NCBI GenBank assembly: GCA_041521345.1 | Contig: JBGOHB010000010.1 | Reading direction: 5' to 3' (one strand) | Length of the DNA: 64,000 nucleotides | Source: Virgibacillus_N oceani_A | Lineage (GTDB): Bacteria > Bacillota > Bacilli > Bacillales > Amphibacillaceae | Shown here: positions 1 through 8,573 of the stretch, piece by piece | Layout: each line of letters starts with the position of its first letter | How positions within the stretch are numbered: position 1 is the stretch's first letter | The notes under the pieces: model-generated | What the model saw: the letters and a program-made list of their open reading frames with translations, nothing else | Told to the model about the DNA's origin: nothing | Database searches by the model: none | Program-made: the position numbers and the translations under genes

Positions 1-1
1 C

Positions 2-967
2 GTTCAAGCGGTCCATAAAGTAAATCTTCGTGTTGGTAAAGGGGAAATTCATGGTGTGATTGGTTACAGTGGTGCTGGGAAAAGTACGTTAATTCGGGTT
101 GTGAATGCACTGGAAAGACCTACTGACGGGAAAGTGTATATTGCTGATAAGGAAGTGACTGCACTAACGGATGAGGAATTAAGGGTCACCCGGCAGAAGG
201 TAGGCATGATTTTTCAGCATTTTAACCTGTTAAAAACTGCTACCGTTTTTAATAATATAGCCATCCCGTTAAGGCTCTTAGGCTACAGCAGACAAGAAGT
301 AAAAGAAAAAGTGGATAAATATTTGGCAATCGTTGACTTATCCGAGAAAAAGGATGCTTATCCCGCTCAATTATCCGGCGGGCAAAAACAGCGGGTGGCC
401 ATTGCTCGCAGCTTATCCCAGGAACCGGAAGTCCTGCTTAGTGATGAAGCGACAAGTGCACTGGATCCGGAGACAACAAATTCCATTCTTGATTTATTGC
501 TGAAAATTAATCAGGAGCTTGGAATTACTATTCTGCTTATTACCCATGAGATGAATGTCATTCAAAAAATATGTGATTATGTGTATGTACTGGAAGATGG
601 CGACATCATTGAAGAGGGAACAGCGATTGATTTATTTACAAATCCAATCGAGCCGACAACAAAGAAATTTTTAAACACCATTTCCCAGCGAAAATTATCG
701 GACTCCCTCATTGAGCAATTAAAACTCAAAGGAACGGTATCCAGACTGACATTTGTTGGGGATAACGCGGGAGAACCACTTTTGGCAGAAGTCAGCCAAC
801 GATTTAATGTGCAGCCTAATATCTTAACAGCAAATATTATGGAATTAAAGAACGGTATTATCGGAAATCTTGTGATCCATCTCGTTGGGGAACATAAAAA
901 AACAAGCGAAGCACTTGCCTTTTTAGAAGCGCAAGGTGTCCGTACAGAAGAAGTGGAGGGAAGCTAG
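2..967 (+). CDS. metN: MetN-type ABC importer ATPase, 5' end cut by the window edge
   Basis: ATPase of a methionine-type (MetNI) importer on the inner face of the membrane. The open frame already runs at base 2, so the true start and the first few dozen residues lie outside the window. The Walker A motif GYSGAGKST, signature LSGGQKQRVAIA, Walker B LLSDEATSALDP and the H-loop ITHEMN are all visible. The last ~85 residues form the NIL domain that senses substrate in MetN proteins. The gene ends one base before metI, so the two are co-transcribed. Family assignment is firm. Methionine as the real substrate is less sure, because the genes that follow are acyl-CoA catabolic genes and no MetQ binding protein is seen downstream; it may lie upstream of the window. 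Confidence 0.9.
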   Translation, partial: VQAVHKVNLRVGKGEIHGVIGYSGAGKSTLIRVVNALERPTDGKVYIADKEVTALTDEELRVTRQKVGMIFQHFNLLKTATVFNNIAIPLRLLGYSRQEVKEKVDKYLAIVDLSEKKDAYPAQLSGGQKQRVAIARSLSQEPEVLLSDEATSALDPETTNSILDLLLKINQELGITILLITHEMNVIQKICDYVYVLEDGDIIEEGTAIDLFTNPIEPTTKKFLNTISQRKLSDSLIEQLKLKGTVSRLTFVGDNAGEPLLAEVSQRFNVQPNILTANIMELKNGIIGNLVIHLVGEHKKTSEALAFLEAQGVRTEEVEGS

Positions 968-968
968 C

Positions 969-1631
969 ATGGGACAATTTATGGAGGATTGGCTGCCGAT
1001 TATATGGGAAGCAACTGTTCAAACGTTTCAAATGGTGTCAATCGCCCTTGTACTGGCCATTTTACTTGGTATCCCTTTAGGTATTTTAGTTGTTTTGACG
1101 CGTCCCGGCCAGGCACTGGAAAACAAATGGGTCTATCAAGTTCTGAATCTCGTGATTAACATAGTACGTTCCATTCCATTTATTATTTTACTGTTTTTCA
1201 TATTGCCTTTCACGAAATTCCTTGTTGGCACAACCATTGGCGTCCAAGGGGTCATCGTTCCGCTCGTCCTTTATACAGCCCCGTACATCGCCAGATTGAT
1301 AGAAAATTCTTTACTGGAAGTAGATGCAGGTGTTGTCGAGGCGTATAAAGCGATGGGGATTAAAAAGCGGCAGATTATCTGGAATGTCATGCTTCGGGAA
1401 GCCCGGCCGTCCATTATTCTTGGGCTTACCATTGCCACGGTCAGTCTCATTGGTGCCACAGCCATGGCCGGTCTCGTTGGTGCCGGAGGACTTGGGGATC
1501 TGGCCTACCGTTATGGACATTTGCGCTATGAAGCAGAAGTCATGTATGCAACCGTCATCATATTAATCATTTTAGTCCAGGGTGTTCAATCATTTGGAAA
1601 CAGGCTTGCAGCTAGATTAAAGAAGGATTAA
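969..1631 (+). CDS. metI: MetI-type ABC importer permease
   Basis: Membrane permease partner of MetN, 220 residues with about five hydrophobic segments, the usual size of MetI. The EAA-like coupling loop is visible around residue 125 (VVEAYKAMGIKKRQI) and the late segment has the GAGGLGDLAYRYG motif found in MetI proteins. I chose the ATG at 969 rather than the upstream in-frame GTG at 936, because a GGAGGG ribosome site sits about eight bases before 969 and the longer start would run inside metN. It is followed 16 bases later by the crotonase gene, pointing to one operon from metN to the CoA-transferase. Confidence 0.9.
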   Translation: MGQFMEDWLPIIWEATVQTFQMVSIALVLAILLGIPLGILVVLTRPGQALENKWVYQVLNLVINIVRSIPFIILLFFILPFTKFLVGTTIGVQGVIVPLVLYTAPYIARLIENSLLEVDAGVVEAYKAMGIKKRQIIWNVMLREARPSIILGLTIATVSLIGATAMAGLVGAGGLGDLAYRYGHLRYEAEVMYATVIILIILVQGVQSFGNRLAARLKKD

Positions 1632-1647
1632 CGGGAGGATTTTAATT

Positions 1648-2424
1648 ATGTCTAACGAATTGTATATCGAAAAAAACGGAGCCATTGCTTCGATCATCAT
1701 TAATCGGCCGGAAAAAAAGAATAGCTTTAACCTTTCCATGTTTCAGCAGCTGGAAAACTTGCTTGATGAACTAAAAGATGATGAAACCGTAAAACTGCTT
1801 ATCGTAAAGGGAGTGGATAGGACGGCATTTTCGGCCGGAGCGGATATTACGGAATTTCTCGAAGTCCGCTTGCATGCCGAAAAAGCCAAAGCGTACAATG
1901 ATTTTGCCCTTGGAGCGATCGAAAAATTATACCGTTTTCCAAGACCAACGATTGCCCTCATTCAAACACTTGCCATTGGCGGCGGTTTGGAACTTTCCAA
2001 TGCCTGTGATTTCCGGTTTGCAGCAGCCGGCAGCAAACTTGGCATTACTTCAGCAAATATCGGCATCGTTTATAATCTGACAAGCACAAAGCGGCTGTAC
2101 AATCTGATTGGCCCAGCAAAAACAAAAGAACTTTTATACACTGCTAAACTGATAACTGCAGAAGAAGGAAATAAAATCGGTTTAATTGACCAGGTGCATC
2201 CTGCAGAAGAATTGGAAGAAAAAGGACTGGAATTTGCCGATCAGATTCTGAAAAAATCCCCTGTTGCCAATGCAGGTATTAAGCAAGTAATCCAGTCAAT
2301 CATTGATGGTGAAATTGAGGAAACGAAAGCAATTGAAAAGGTCGTGCTTGATTCCTATAGTTCAGCGGATTACAAGGAAGGTATTCAAGCATTTCTCGAT
2401 AAAAGAAAGCCAAATTTTATTTGA
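1648..2424 (+). CDS. Enoyl-CoA hydratase/isomerase (crotonase) family protein
   Basis: 258-residue soluble crotonase-fold enzyme acting on an acyl-CoA. The N-terminal IASIIINRPEKKNSF strand, the oxyanion-hole segment FSAGADITEF around residue 58-68 and the second oxyanion segment ALIQTLAIGGGLELSNACDFR are present. At the two usual catalytic-glutamate positions the residues are hard to assign by eye (GITSANIGIVYNLTSTKRL in place of a typical PEV.LG..PG), so hydratase, isomerase or another crotonase reaction are all possible. Ribosome site GGGAGG lies before the ATG. It sits between the importer and an alpha-hydroxyacid oxidase in the same operon, suggesting catabolism of an imported acid through CoA esters. 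The substrate is not known. Confidence 0.82.
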   Translation: MSNELYIEKNGAIASIIINRPEKKNSFNLSMFQQLENLLDELKDDETVKLLIVKGVDRTAFSAGADITEFLEVRLHAEKAKAYNDFALGAIEKLYRFPRPTIALIQTLAIGGGLELSNACDFRFAAAGSKLGITSANIGIVYNLTSTKRLYNLIGPAKTKELLYTAKLITAEEGNKIGLIDQVHPAEELEEKGLEFADQILKKSPVANAGIKQVIQSIIDGEIEETKAIEKVVLDSYSSADYKEGIQAFLDKRKPNFI

Positions 2425-2441
2425 ATAAAGAGGTGATTTGA

Positions 2442-3590
2442 TTGTCCATTACAAAAAACAGGGATGCCTATTTTGATAATATAACTTCAGCATCTGCTGT
2501 TCCCTTCAGCTTTAAAGATCTGGAACAAGCAGCAAAACAAAAATTAGATCCGGCAGTATTTGGAAATATTCAATCAGGATCAGGTGCAGAGGAAACGCTG
2601 CGGAAGAACAAAGCATCTTTTGAAAAATATTCTATCCTGCCCACTTATTTAAATGACGTTTCCAGCCTGGATACGAATGTACAATTATTTGGAGAAACAT
2701 ATGAACATCCATTTCTGCTTGCACCTGTTGGCATGATGAAAATATGTCACAGTGACGGGGATCTTGCCGTTGCGAGAGCAGCTGCAGCTAAAGGGGTGCC
2801 TTTTATTCAAAGCACCGTTTCCAGCTATGCCATTGAGGAAGTAGCTGCGGCTAGCGCTGATAACCCAAAATGGTTTCAGCTCTACTGGTCCAATTATAAA
2901 TCGATCTCCTATAGCATGGTGGAGCGGGCGGAAAATGCCGGATATAAAGCGATTGTTTTAACAATAGACACGCCTATGTTTGGCTGGAGGGAAACAGACA
3001 TGAAAAACAAATTCTCTCCATTGAAAGAAGGATACGGAAAAGCAAACTATGTATCAGATGAAGTGTTTTTATCTACCCTGGCTGACGATGATAACGAAAC
3101 AGTCATCAAAGAAATTTTAAAGAATATTCATCATCCAACATTGAATTGGCAGGATATTGCAGAGCTTAAAAGAAAAACATCCCTCCCTATTCTGCTTAAA
3201 GGTATTTTAAACCCTTGTGATGCCAAAAAAGCCATCGAAATGGGGATCGATGGGATTATTGTTTCCAATCATGGCGGACGGCAGTTGGATGGGGTTATAT
3301 CTAGTCTCGATGCCTTGCAGGAAATTGCAAATGAAGTAAATGGTCAAATTCCTGTTTTACTGGACAGCGGAATTCGTCGTGGAGCTGATGTTGTAAAAGC
3401 ACTTGCCCTGGGAGCGGATGCAGTATTGCTTGGAAGACCTTATGTCTACGGGTTGACAATAGCAGGTCAGGCTGGTGTGGAACAAGTTTTAGCTAATTTC
3501 ATTCAGGACACACGGGTATCTCTTGCACTAGCTGGTGCAAGCAGCATTCAGGAAGCGAAACAGGTAACGGTGATCAAGGAAGGAAATTAA
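2442..3590 (+). CDS. FMN-dependent alpha-hydroxyacid dehydrogenase/oxidase (lactate oxidase family)
   Basis: 382-residue flavoenzyme that oxidises an L-2-hydroxyacid to the 2-oxoacid. The family's TIM-barrel landmarks are present: early PFLLAPVGMM substrate/FMN strand, STVSSYAIEEVAAA, WFQLYW, VLTIDTPMFGWRETDM, the lysine strand PILLKGIL, the catalytic histidine motif VSNHGGRQLDG near residue 280, and the phosphate-binding DSGIRRGADVVKALALGADAVLLGRP. The start is a TTG with a GAGGTGATT ribosome site just before it. The gene follows the crotonase by 17 bases. Whether it is an oxidase, monooxygenase or quinone-linked dehydrogenase cannot be told from the sequence. Confidence 0.85.
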   Translation: MSITKNRDAYFDNITSASAVPFSFKDLEQAAKQKLDPAVFGNIQSGSGAEETLRKNKASFEKYSILPTYLNDVSSLDTNVQLFGETYEHPFLLAPVGMMKICHSDGDLAVARAAAAKGVPFIQSTVSSYAIEEVAAASADNPKWFQLYWSNYKSISYSMVERAENAGYKAIVLTIDTPMFGWRETDMKNKFSPLKEGYGKANYVSDEVFLSTLADDDNETVIKEILKNIHHPTLNWQDIAELKRKTSLPILLKGILNPCDAKKAIEMGIDGIIVSNHGGRQLDGVISSLDALQEIANEVNGQIPVLLDSGIRRGADVVKALALGADAVLLGRPYVYGLTIAGQAGVEQVLANFIQDTRVSLALAGASSIQEAKQVTVIKEGN

Positions 3591-3637
3591 ACCATACCCT
3601 CCCTGCCCTGCCACTAATAGAAAGGAGCACACAATAC

Positions 3638-4792
3638 ATGAAACAGGCACTGGAAGGCATGAAAGTAATCGACTTATCACAAGTGTTGGCGGGGCCTTAT
3701 TGTACAATGGTCCTTGGAGACATGGGAGCCGATGTCATTAAAATAGAAAAATATCCGAACGGGGACGACACTCGTTCGATGGGCCCCTACATTGATAATG
3801 AAAGCTATATGTACATGATGGTCAACCGGAACAAACGCGGGATGCAGCTGAATTTAAAAGAAAAAGAGGAATTAAATACACTATACAAATTAGTGAAAAC
3901 CGCAGATGTGTTTGTGGAAAACTATCGCCCCGGTGTAACAAAAAAACTCGGCATCGATTATGACATATTAAAAGAAATCAACCCGAATCTTATTTATTGC
4001 TCCATTTCGGGCTACGGCCAGACTGGCCCTTACAAAAATAAAGGCGGGTTTGACATTATGGCTCAAGGCCTTTCCGGATTAATGGATATGACCGGGGAAG
4101 AAGATGGTAAGCCAGTAAAAGTTGGCATCGCGATTCATGATATTGCCGCAGCCCAAACAGCCATCCAATCGATTTTATCTGCCTATATTCACCGGTTAAA
4201 AAATGGCGAAGGGCAATACATTGATGTTTCCCTTGTGGACTCCGGGCTTGCCTGGACCGTTTGGGAAGCTGCCGCGTATTTTGGAAAAGGCGAAGTAGCT
4301 ACACGCAATGGCACTGCCCACCGGGTTTCCGCTCCTTATCAGGGATATGTGACAGAAGATGGCTATATATTAGTGGGGGCAGGCAATCAGAAGCTTTGGG
4401 AAATATTTTGCCAGCATGTCGTGGATAAACCGGAATGGCTGAAAGACAAACGTTTTCTTACCAACAGCCTGCGCGCAGAAAATAGAGAAGCATTGGAAAT
4501 GGAGATTGAGCGGGTATTCAAACACGAAAATAGCGATTATTGGCTTGAATTGCTGGAAAAACACGGCATTCCATCAGGTCCTATTTTATCCTATGATGAA
4601 GCGCTGACGAATGAACATATAAAAAGCCGGGATATGGTACTGGAATATGATCATCCAATTGGAGGCAAAATGCAAACACTCGGATTCCCCGCTATATTTT
4701 CCGGTACACCGGGTCAGTTGACAAGACCCGCTCCCCTTCTTGGTCAGCATAATGAAGAAATTTTAGAAGCGTTGGGACACAGGATCAGGTGA
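3638..4792 (+). CDS. Class III (CaiB/BaiF) acyl-CoA transferase
   Basis: 384-residue CoA-transferase that moves CoA between carboxylic acids. The N-terminal MKVIDLSQVLAGPYCTMVLGDMGADVIKIE, the NRNKRGMQLNLK segment, VFVENYRPGV and the catalytic-aspartate region (GGFDIMAQGLSGLMDMTG, aspartate near residue 143) match the formyl-CoA transferase/CaiB family closely. Ribosome site AAAGGAGC precedes the ATG. It is the last gene of the metN-led operon, about 47 bases after the hydroxyacid oxidase. Together these genes could import, activate and oxidise a hydroxy- or enoyl acid; that pathway is inference. The 3' end overlaps a GGGACA/TGTCCC palindrome. Confidence 0.87.
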   Translation: MKQALEGMKVIDLSQVLAGPYCTMVLGDMGADVIKIEKYPNGDDTRSMGPYIDNESYMYMMVNRNKRGMQLNLKEKEELNTLYKLVKTADVFVENYRPGVTKKLGIDYDILKEINPNLIYCSISGYGQTGPYKNKGGFDIMAQGLSGLMDMTGEEDGKPVKVGIAIHDIAAAQTAIQSILSAYIHRLKNGEGQYIDVSLVDSGLAWTVWEAAAYFGKGEVATRNGTAHRVSAPYQGYVTEDGYILVGAGNQKLWEIFCQHVVDKPEWLKDKRFLTNSLRAENREALEMEIERVFKHENSDYWLELLEKHGIPSGPILSYDEALTNEHIKSRDMVLEYDHPIGGKMQTLGFPAIFSGTPGQLTRPAPLLGQHNEEILEALGHRIR

Positions 4793-4805
4793 GCTGTCCC
4801 ACCTG
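4774..4805. repeat. GGGACA...TGTCCC palindromic element overlapping a gene end
   Basis: Arms GGGACA (4774-4779) and TGTCCC (4795-4800), interleaved with CAGGT (4786-4790) and ACCTG (4801-4805). It covers the last codons and stop of the CoA-transferase gene. Two related palindromes occur at 4984-5002 and 55708-55765. The spacing suggests a short dispersed element or a hairpin that ends transcription; no run of T follows. Confidence 0.45.
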
Positions 4806-4983
4806 GGAATTGGTACAATAAAATTAAATCTACCGTTTTCTTTTGGCTGAATATCAGCCTTCCGATACCCTTGGATTTATCAGCGCTCATGATAATATAT
4901 CAGCATTCCAACGATCACAGCCCTTTACCATTTGTAGAGTTGGCAAGGAATACTCGAATCAGTCCACACATGAACGAGCAATT

Positions 4984-5002
4984 GGGACAGAAGACCTGTC
5001 CC
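4984..5002. repeat. GGGACAG...CTGTCCC short palindrome
   Basis: A 7-bp perfect stem (GGGACAG at 4984-4990, CTGTCCC at 4996-5002) around a 5-base loop, in the non-coding stretch 4793-5077. It shares its core with the palindromes at 4774-4805 and 55708-55765. I see no gene in the rest of 4793-5077; an open frame crossing it is the upstream extension of the shifted SEC-C frame. Confidence 0.45.
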
Positions 5003-5077
5003 CTTGTGCCACTTGTGAAAATCCATTATTTCCTGCATACCAAAACTATCAAACTTTATTATGCGGGGTGTGTGAAA

Positions 5078-5724
5078 ATGAACAATCCGAAAAGAAACGA
5101 TCCATGTCCATGCGGGAGTGGAAAAACTACAAAAAATGCTGTGGAGCTTCGAATGTGGTTGAACTAAGTCCTGAGCTGTACAATACGGAATTGGAAAACC
5201 TCCACGAAATGCTATTAGAATATACGATTACAAACTACGAGGATACAATAGAAAATATTTACTTTGAACATCCCCTGCCGGATTTATATCATAGCGAAGC
5301 ACTAGAGGATGCATACATGGGCGGATTGATTCCGTGGATTATTTTACATGAAACCCCTCCTCACAAAGATCACACTACAAGCCTCGAAAATACTATTCAC
5401 GATATCCAAAAAATCATGGAGGAGCAGGATTTTAAATCAGAGGAAGAAATGAATACGTTTCTGGATCAATTATTATCAAGTGAAGAAATTCCATCCCCTT
5501 CCTCCGACGAGCCCCGCTATATTGCGCAGGAGAAATTGGATAAGGCTCAACAAATAAAAGGGCCAAAACATGCAAAGAAAAAAGAGAAACTGATTAAAGA
5601 AGCACTGGAAATTCACCCAAGTAACCCGGACGCCTTTGTACTGCTGGCAAATGATGCAAAATCATCCCAAGAATATCATCACCTTGTCCATCAAGAGGGT
5701 CTGAATCAATTAGTTCGATCTTAA
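5078..5724 (+). pseudogene. SEC-C zinc-motif protein interrupted by a one-base frameshift
   Basis: The ATG at 5078 has a GGGGTG ribosome site and opens the SEC-C signature MNNPKRNDPCPCGSGK. Just after GSGK the frame is lost in a run of five A (5122-5126). With six A the frame would continue as KNYKKCCG, completing the zinc-binding C-x-C...CC motif, and it does continue in the next frame through to 5724. The rest is acidic and helical, ending in a TPR-like segment (KLIKEALEIHPSNPDAFVLLAN). SEC-C domains bind zinc and occur in SecA, YecA and many small proteins of unknown role. It may be a true pseudogene, a homopolymer sequencing error or a slippage site; the intact downstream frame suggests a recent or artefactual event. 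Confidence 0.75.
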
Positions 5725-5849
5725 TTTGAAATGCTTTCATTGGAATCCGTCCGTGCATTGCATTTTCAATATGTGTATCATATTCTATTATTCATATCTG
5801 TTGATTTTTGCTATATTATAAGTAGAGAAACCTTGTAGGAGGCTGTTGA

Positions 5850-6245
5850 ATGAAACGGACTGCAGAATTAATATTAGGTATTATCGGAACTGCCATTGAT
5901 TTTATATTTTTTGTTGCTCTGGGACTATTGCTGTTGCTTATAAACATTGGAGTTGGATGGTCGGGAGTTGAAGCGTATTTTGATGATGTATTGAGCGGCT
6001 TTATGTATTTATTGCTTGGTGCATTATGGATTCCCGTAATCAGTTCTTTTATCAGTTTTTTATTGGGGCTGATTGCCTTGCTTAAACTTTCAAGCAGACC
6101 GCGCCTTTCAGGTGGACTTTTTATCGCAGCAGCTGTGATAAGCAGCTGGCTGATGTTTTCGGGCATTCTGTTCCAATCCCTGTTATATTTAGCAGCAGGA
6201 ATAATGTGTTTTGTGCGAAAAGAGACTGAAGAAAGTATAGAGTAG
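5850..6245 (+). CDS. DUF4064-like small membrane protein
   Basis: 131-residue membrane protein with about four hydrophobic helices (residues ~5-33, 48-78, 88-110, 112-124). It opens MKRTAELILGIIGT, the pattern typical of DUF4064 proteins of Bacillaceae, whose function is unknown. A GTAGGAGG ribosome site precedes the ATG. The gene stands alone and converges on the ctaA relic; its stop codon lies inside a hairpin that probably ends transcription. The antisense open frame over the same bases is a shadow. Confidence 0.75.
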   Translation: MKRTAELILGIIGTAIDFIFFVALGLLLLLINIGVGWSGVEAYFDDVLSGFMYLLLGALWIPVISSFISFLLGLIALLKLSSRPRLSGGLFIAAAVISSWLMFSGILFQSLLYLAAGIMCFVRKETEESIE

Positions 6246-6265
6246 AGGGCTAATCCCCCTACTCT
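6239..6265. terminator. Hairpin between convergent genes
   Basis: AGAGTAG (6239-6245) pairs with CTACTCT (6259-6265), extended inside by GGG/CCC. It begins over the stop codon of the DUF4064 gene and lies between convergent reading frames. There is no clear T run, so Rho-independent action is only probable. Confidence 0.5.
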
Positions 6266-6293
6266 CATTCAGCTGATGTTATCCATGCCTCGA

Positions 6294-6704
6294 TTACGAT
6301 GTTCCAAATGAAAGCTTCCCTACAGGATAACGCCAAAACCACATTAAAATAGCCAAAAAGATCATCGCCATCAATAAATGAGCCGTAACCACGATGGCCG
6401 GCAGATGATAAAATACAACGATGGCACCCATAATCAGCTGCAAAGTCAATAGACCAAGCATCCAATTGGCCACCACCCTTGAACGCTTTTCCCTGTATTC
6501 CTTTTTCACTCTCCAAAATAACAGAAGCGTGAATATGAAAAGAACCGCTCCAATAACCCGATGCCTAAATTCGATTAATGTTTCTCCTTGAAGTTCGGGA
6601 ATCACCTCCCCATTACTTAAGATCGGCGAGGTGGGCTGTCCCATAATGTGCAGATTAATAGAGTATAAAGCAATCATCATCAGTATCCCGGTTGCACATC
6701 CAGT
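6294..6704 (-). pseudogene. ctaA: C-terminal relic of heme A synthase (CtaA/COX15)
   Basis: The frame encodes about 135 residues with four hydrophobic segments and the CtaA hallmark EFRHRVIGAVLF, whose histidine is a heme ligand in the second half of heme A synthase. A second conserved histidine is seen in VVTAHLLMAM. Full CtaA has about 300 residues and two four-helix bundles; only the second bundle is here. Reading upstream the frame hits a TAG at 6705-6707, with no first half. The piece is therefore a truncated copy. Start codons at ~6680 exist but have no good ribosome site. Confidence 0.72.
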
Positions 6705-6738
6705 CTAAAACCCTGCAGCAACGCCATTGATGTGCTGT

Positions 6739-6754
6739 AACAGGTGGTACGCGG
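6739..6754 (+). other. T-box-like motif, probably a relic
   Basis: AACAGGTGGTACGCGG resembles the conserved T-box core AACAGGGTGGTACCGCGG with one G and one C lost. No aminoacyl-tRNA synthetase or amino-acid gene follows on the plus strand; the next gene is on the minus strand. No convincing specifier stem was traced upstream. It is recorded as a possible decayed T-box leader. I see no gene in 6705-6895. Confidence 0.25.
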
Positions 6755-6895
6755 AGACTACTCTCTAGACCAATCGACGCTAAAATCCCATCAAGTGCAG
6801 CGTGTGCTCACCCAACAATCGTTTGATTATACCAAGTTACCCTTCTTTGGACAACCTACTTTTTCATTTTTGAATATTTTAAAGCTTACATCAGG

Positions 6896-7444
6896 CTAAC
6901 CTGAAACTGTCTTCTGCATAAGTTTGTATATTTTACGGGTTGTATTGACGTTTCTAATCGTCATTTTTTTGTATAAATCCGTACCAACGAGTTTTATTTT
7001 CCCGCTTTTGGCTGCATTTTCCTTATCAACCGACCACAGAATAGCTCCTGTTACGTATTTAACATAATCAATCCCAGGTTTAATTTGCAGTTTATCAATT
7101 ACTGACTTATCATCAATTTCATCCCATAAAAACATAACACCACTTTTCATATGCTGATCATTTTTCCATGACTCCGGTAGAGAATTCATTATTATCTTGA
7201 ACTCATCAAAAGTGCGAATTAAAACTTTAATTTGTAATCCGAAATCTTTTTGTATTGCTTCTTCTAGAATATGTGAAACTTCTAACTTTGAAAGGCTATC
7301 CTGTGTAAATATGATATTACCTGAATTAATGTATGTCACAACAGATTTCATACCTGCTCTTTCAAATGTTTTTTGAAGTAATTTCATATCAATTTTATTT
7401 TTCCCGCCCACATTTATCCCGCGAAGAAGTGCGACATAAACCAT
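6896..7444 (-). CDS. DUF1697 family protein
   Basis: 182-residue soluble protein opening MVYVALLRGINVGGKNKIDMKLLQ followed by YINSGNIIFTQ, the strong signature of DUF1697 proteins. The length matches the family (about 180). The biochemical function is unknown. A GGGGGTAAT ribosome site precedes the ATG. It stands alone downstream of the E1-alpha gene on the same strand, 33 bases away, and may be read through from it. Confidence 0.85.
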   Translation of the reverse strand: MVYVALLRGINVGGKNKIDMKLLQKTFERAGMKSVVTYINSGNIIFTQDSLSKLEVSHILEEAIQKDFGLQIKVLIRTFDEFKIIMNSLPESWKNDQHMKSGVMFLWDEIDDKSVIDKLQIKPGIDYVKYVTGAILWSVDKENAAKSGKIKLVGTDLYKKMTIRNVNTTRKIYKLMQKTVSG

Positions 7445-7477
7445 AGCTATTACCCCCTGGTTTTAACCCGACAACAG

Positions 7478-8539
7478 TCAATCATGTTCCGCTTCCATCA
7501 GCATTTTCTTTTGCTCCTGAATAGTCCAGGTCGGCTGTTCAAAAACATAATCAAACATATCGGCTATATTAGTTTCACCATAGTTCTCCATCATTTCTAT
7601 TGCCTTATTTAATTCCAGCTCAATATCTGCTTGTATTTTTTTGATCCATTTCTCTTCCCATAAATTATTCTTTTTCATAAATCGTTCAAGCCGCAGCAAA
7701 GGGTCCTTAGCATCCCGCATTTGGTCACTTTTTTCCTGGTCACGATATTTCGTTGGGTCATCCGCCGTAGTATGTGCGCCAAATCGCCATGTCACAGCTT
7801 CAATAAGTGTCGGTCCCTTCCCCAGCCGAGCCCGTTCAAGTGCCTTCATCACGGTAAAATAAACTGCAAAAATATCTGTTCCATCTACCCGTACGCCTGG
7901 AATTCCATAAGCCTCTGCTTTTTGGGCAATGGTTTCGGAATTCATTTGCTTTTCCATCGGGACCGAAATAGCAAATCCATTATTCTGGTTAAAAAAGACA
8001 ACCGGAGCTTTAAAAACGCTGGCAATATTCAATCCTTCATGAAAATCACCTTCCGATGTAGCGCCATCCCCAAAATAAGCAATAGCAGCATTTTGATTGC
8101 CTTTATATTTTTCAGCCATTGCAGCGCCTGTTGCATGGGGAAGATGAGTTGCAATCGGAACTGATGCAGGAAGTATATTTTTCTTTTTTGAAGGGAGGCT
8201 TCCTTCGATCCGGCCATTCCAATAAAGCAGGGTTTTATCCATATCAGCTCCAAAGGTTAATGCCGCTCCATGATCGCGATAGGAAGGAAAAAGCCAATCG
8301 TCCGTTTGAAGTGCCAATGCACTGCCAACCTGCGAAGCTTCCTGGCCTTCAAATGGCACGTAGGTTCCAATCCGTCCCTGACGCTGCAATGCTTTCCCTT
8401 TTCGGTCAAAAGTCCGGATACGCAACATGTGATAATAGTATGATTTTGATTTTTCCACCAGCATTTCCAGCTCGTAATCTTCTGTTATAACTTGTCCTGT
8501 TTCATCCACGATCCTGAATTGAGGATATTTCTCTTTCAC
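7478..8539 (-). CDS. 2-oxoacid dehydrogenase complex E1 component, alpha subunit
   Basis: Thiamine-diphosphate subunit that decarboxylates a 2-oxoacid, working with the E1-beta, E2 and E3 encoded at 45.6-49.2 kb. The ThDP/Mg motif GDGATSEGDFHEGLN...NN near residue 165, the substrate-side RIGTYVPFEGQEASQVGSALAL and the regulatory-loop region TWRFGAHTTADDPTKYR are intact. I chose the GTG at 8539 (353 residues) because AAGGGTGGG lies just before it; the longer ATG start at 8572 has no site. It follows phenylalanine dehydrogenase by 34 bases in the same operon. That neighbour suggests phenylpyruvate or branched-chain 2-oxoacids rather than pyruvate as substrate. It is unusual for E1-alpha and E1-beta to be 37 kb apart. 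Confidence 0.88.
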   Translation of the reverse strand: MKEKYPQFRIVDETGQVITEDYELEMLVEKSKSYYYHMLRIRTFDRKGKALQRQGRIGTYVPFEGQEASQVGSALALQTDDWLFPSYRDHGAALTFGADMDKTLLYWNGRIEGSLPSKKKNILPASVPIATHLPHATGAAMAEKYKGNQNAAIAYFGDGATSEGDFHEGLNIASVFKAPVVFFNQNNGFAISVPMEKQMNSETIAQKAEAYGIPGVRVDGTDIFAVYFTVMKALERARLGKGPTLIEAVTWRFGAHTTADDPTKYRDQEKSDQMRDAKDPLLRLERFMKKNNLWEEKWIKKIQADIELELNKAIEMMENYGETNIADMFDYVFEQPTWTIQEQKKMLMEAEHD

Positions 8540-8573
8540 TCTAATCCCACCCTTATTAAAATGGATTTTCACC

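Noticed and set aside
4843..5077. Upstream extension of the SEC-C frame to 4843
   Set aside because: The SEC-C motif starts at the ATG at 5078 in another frame with its own ribosome site; the upstream codons look like translated non-coding DNA with a palindrome.
5816..6268. 150-codon minus-strand frame over the DUF4064 gene
   Set aside because: The plus-strand frame has a ribosome site and a recognisable membrane protein; the antisense product has no sensible composition.
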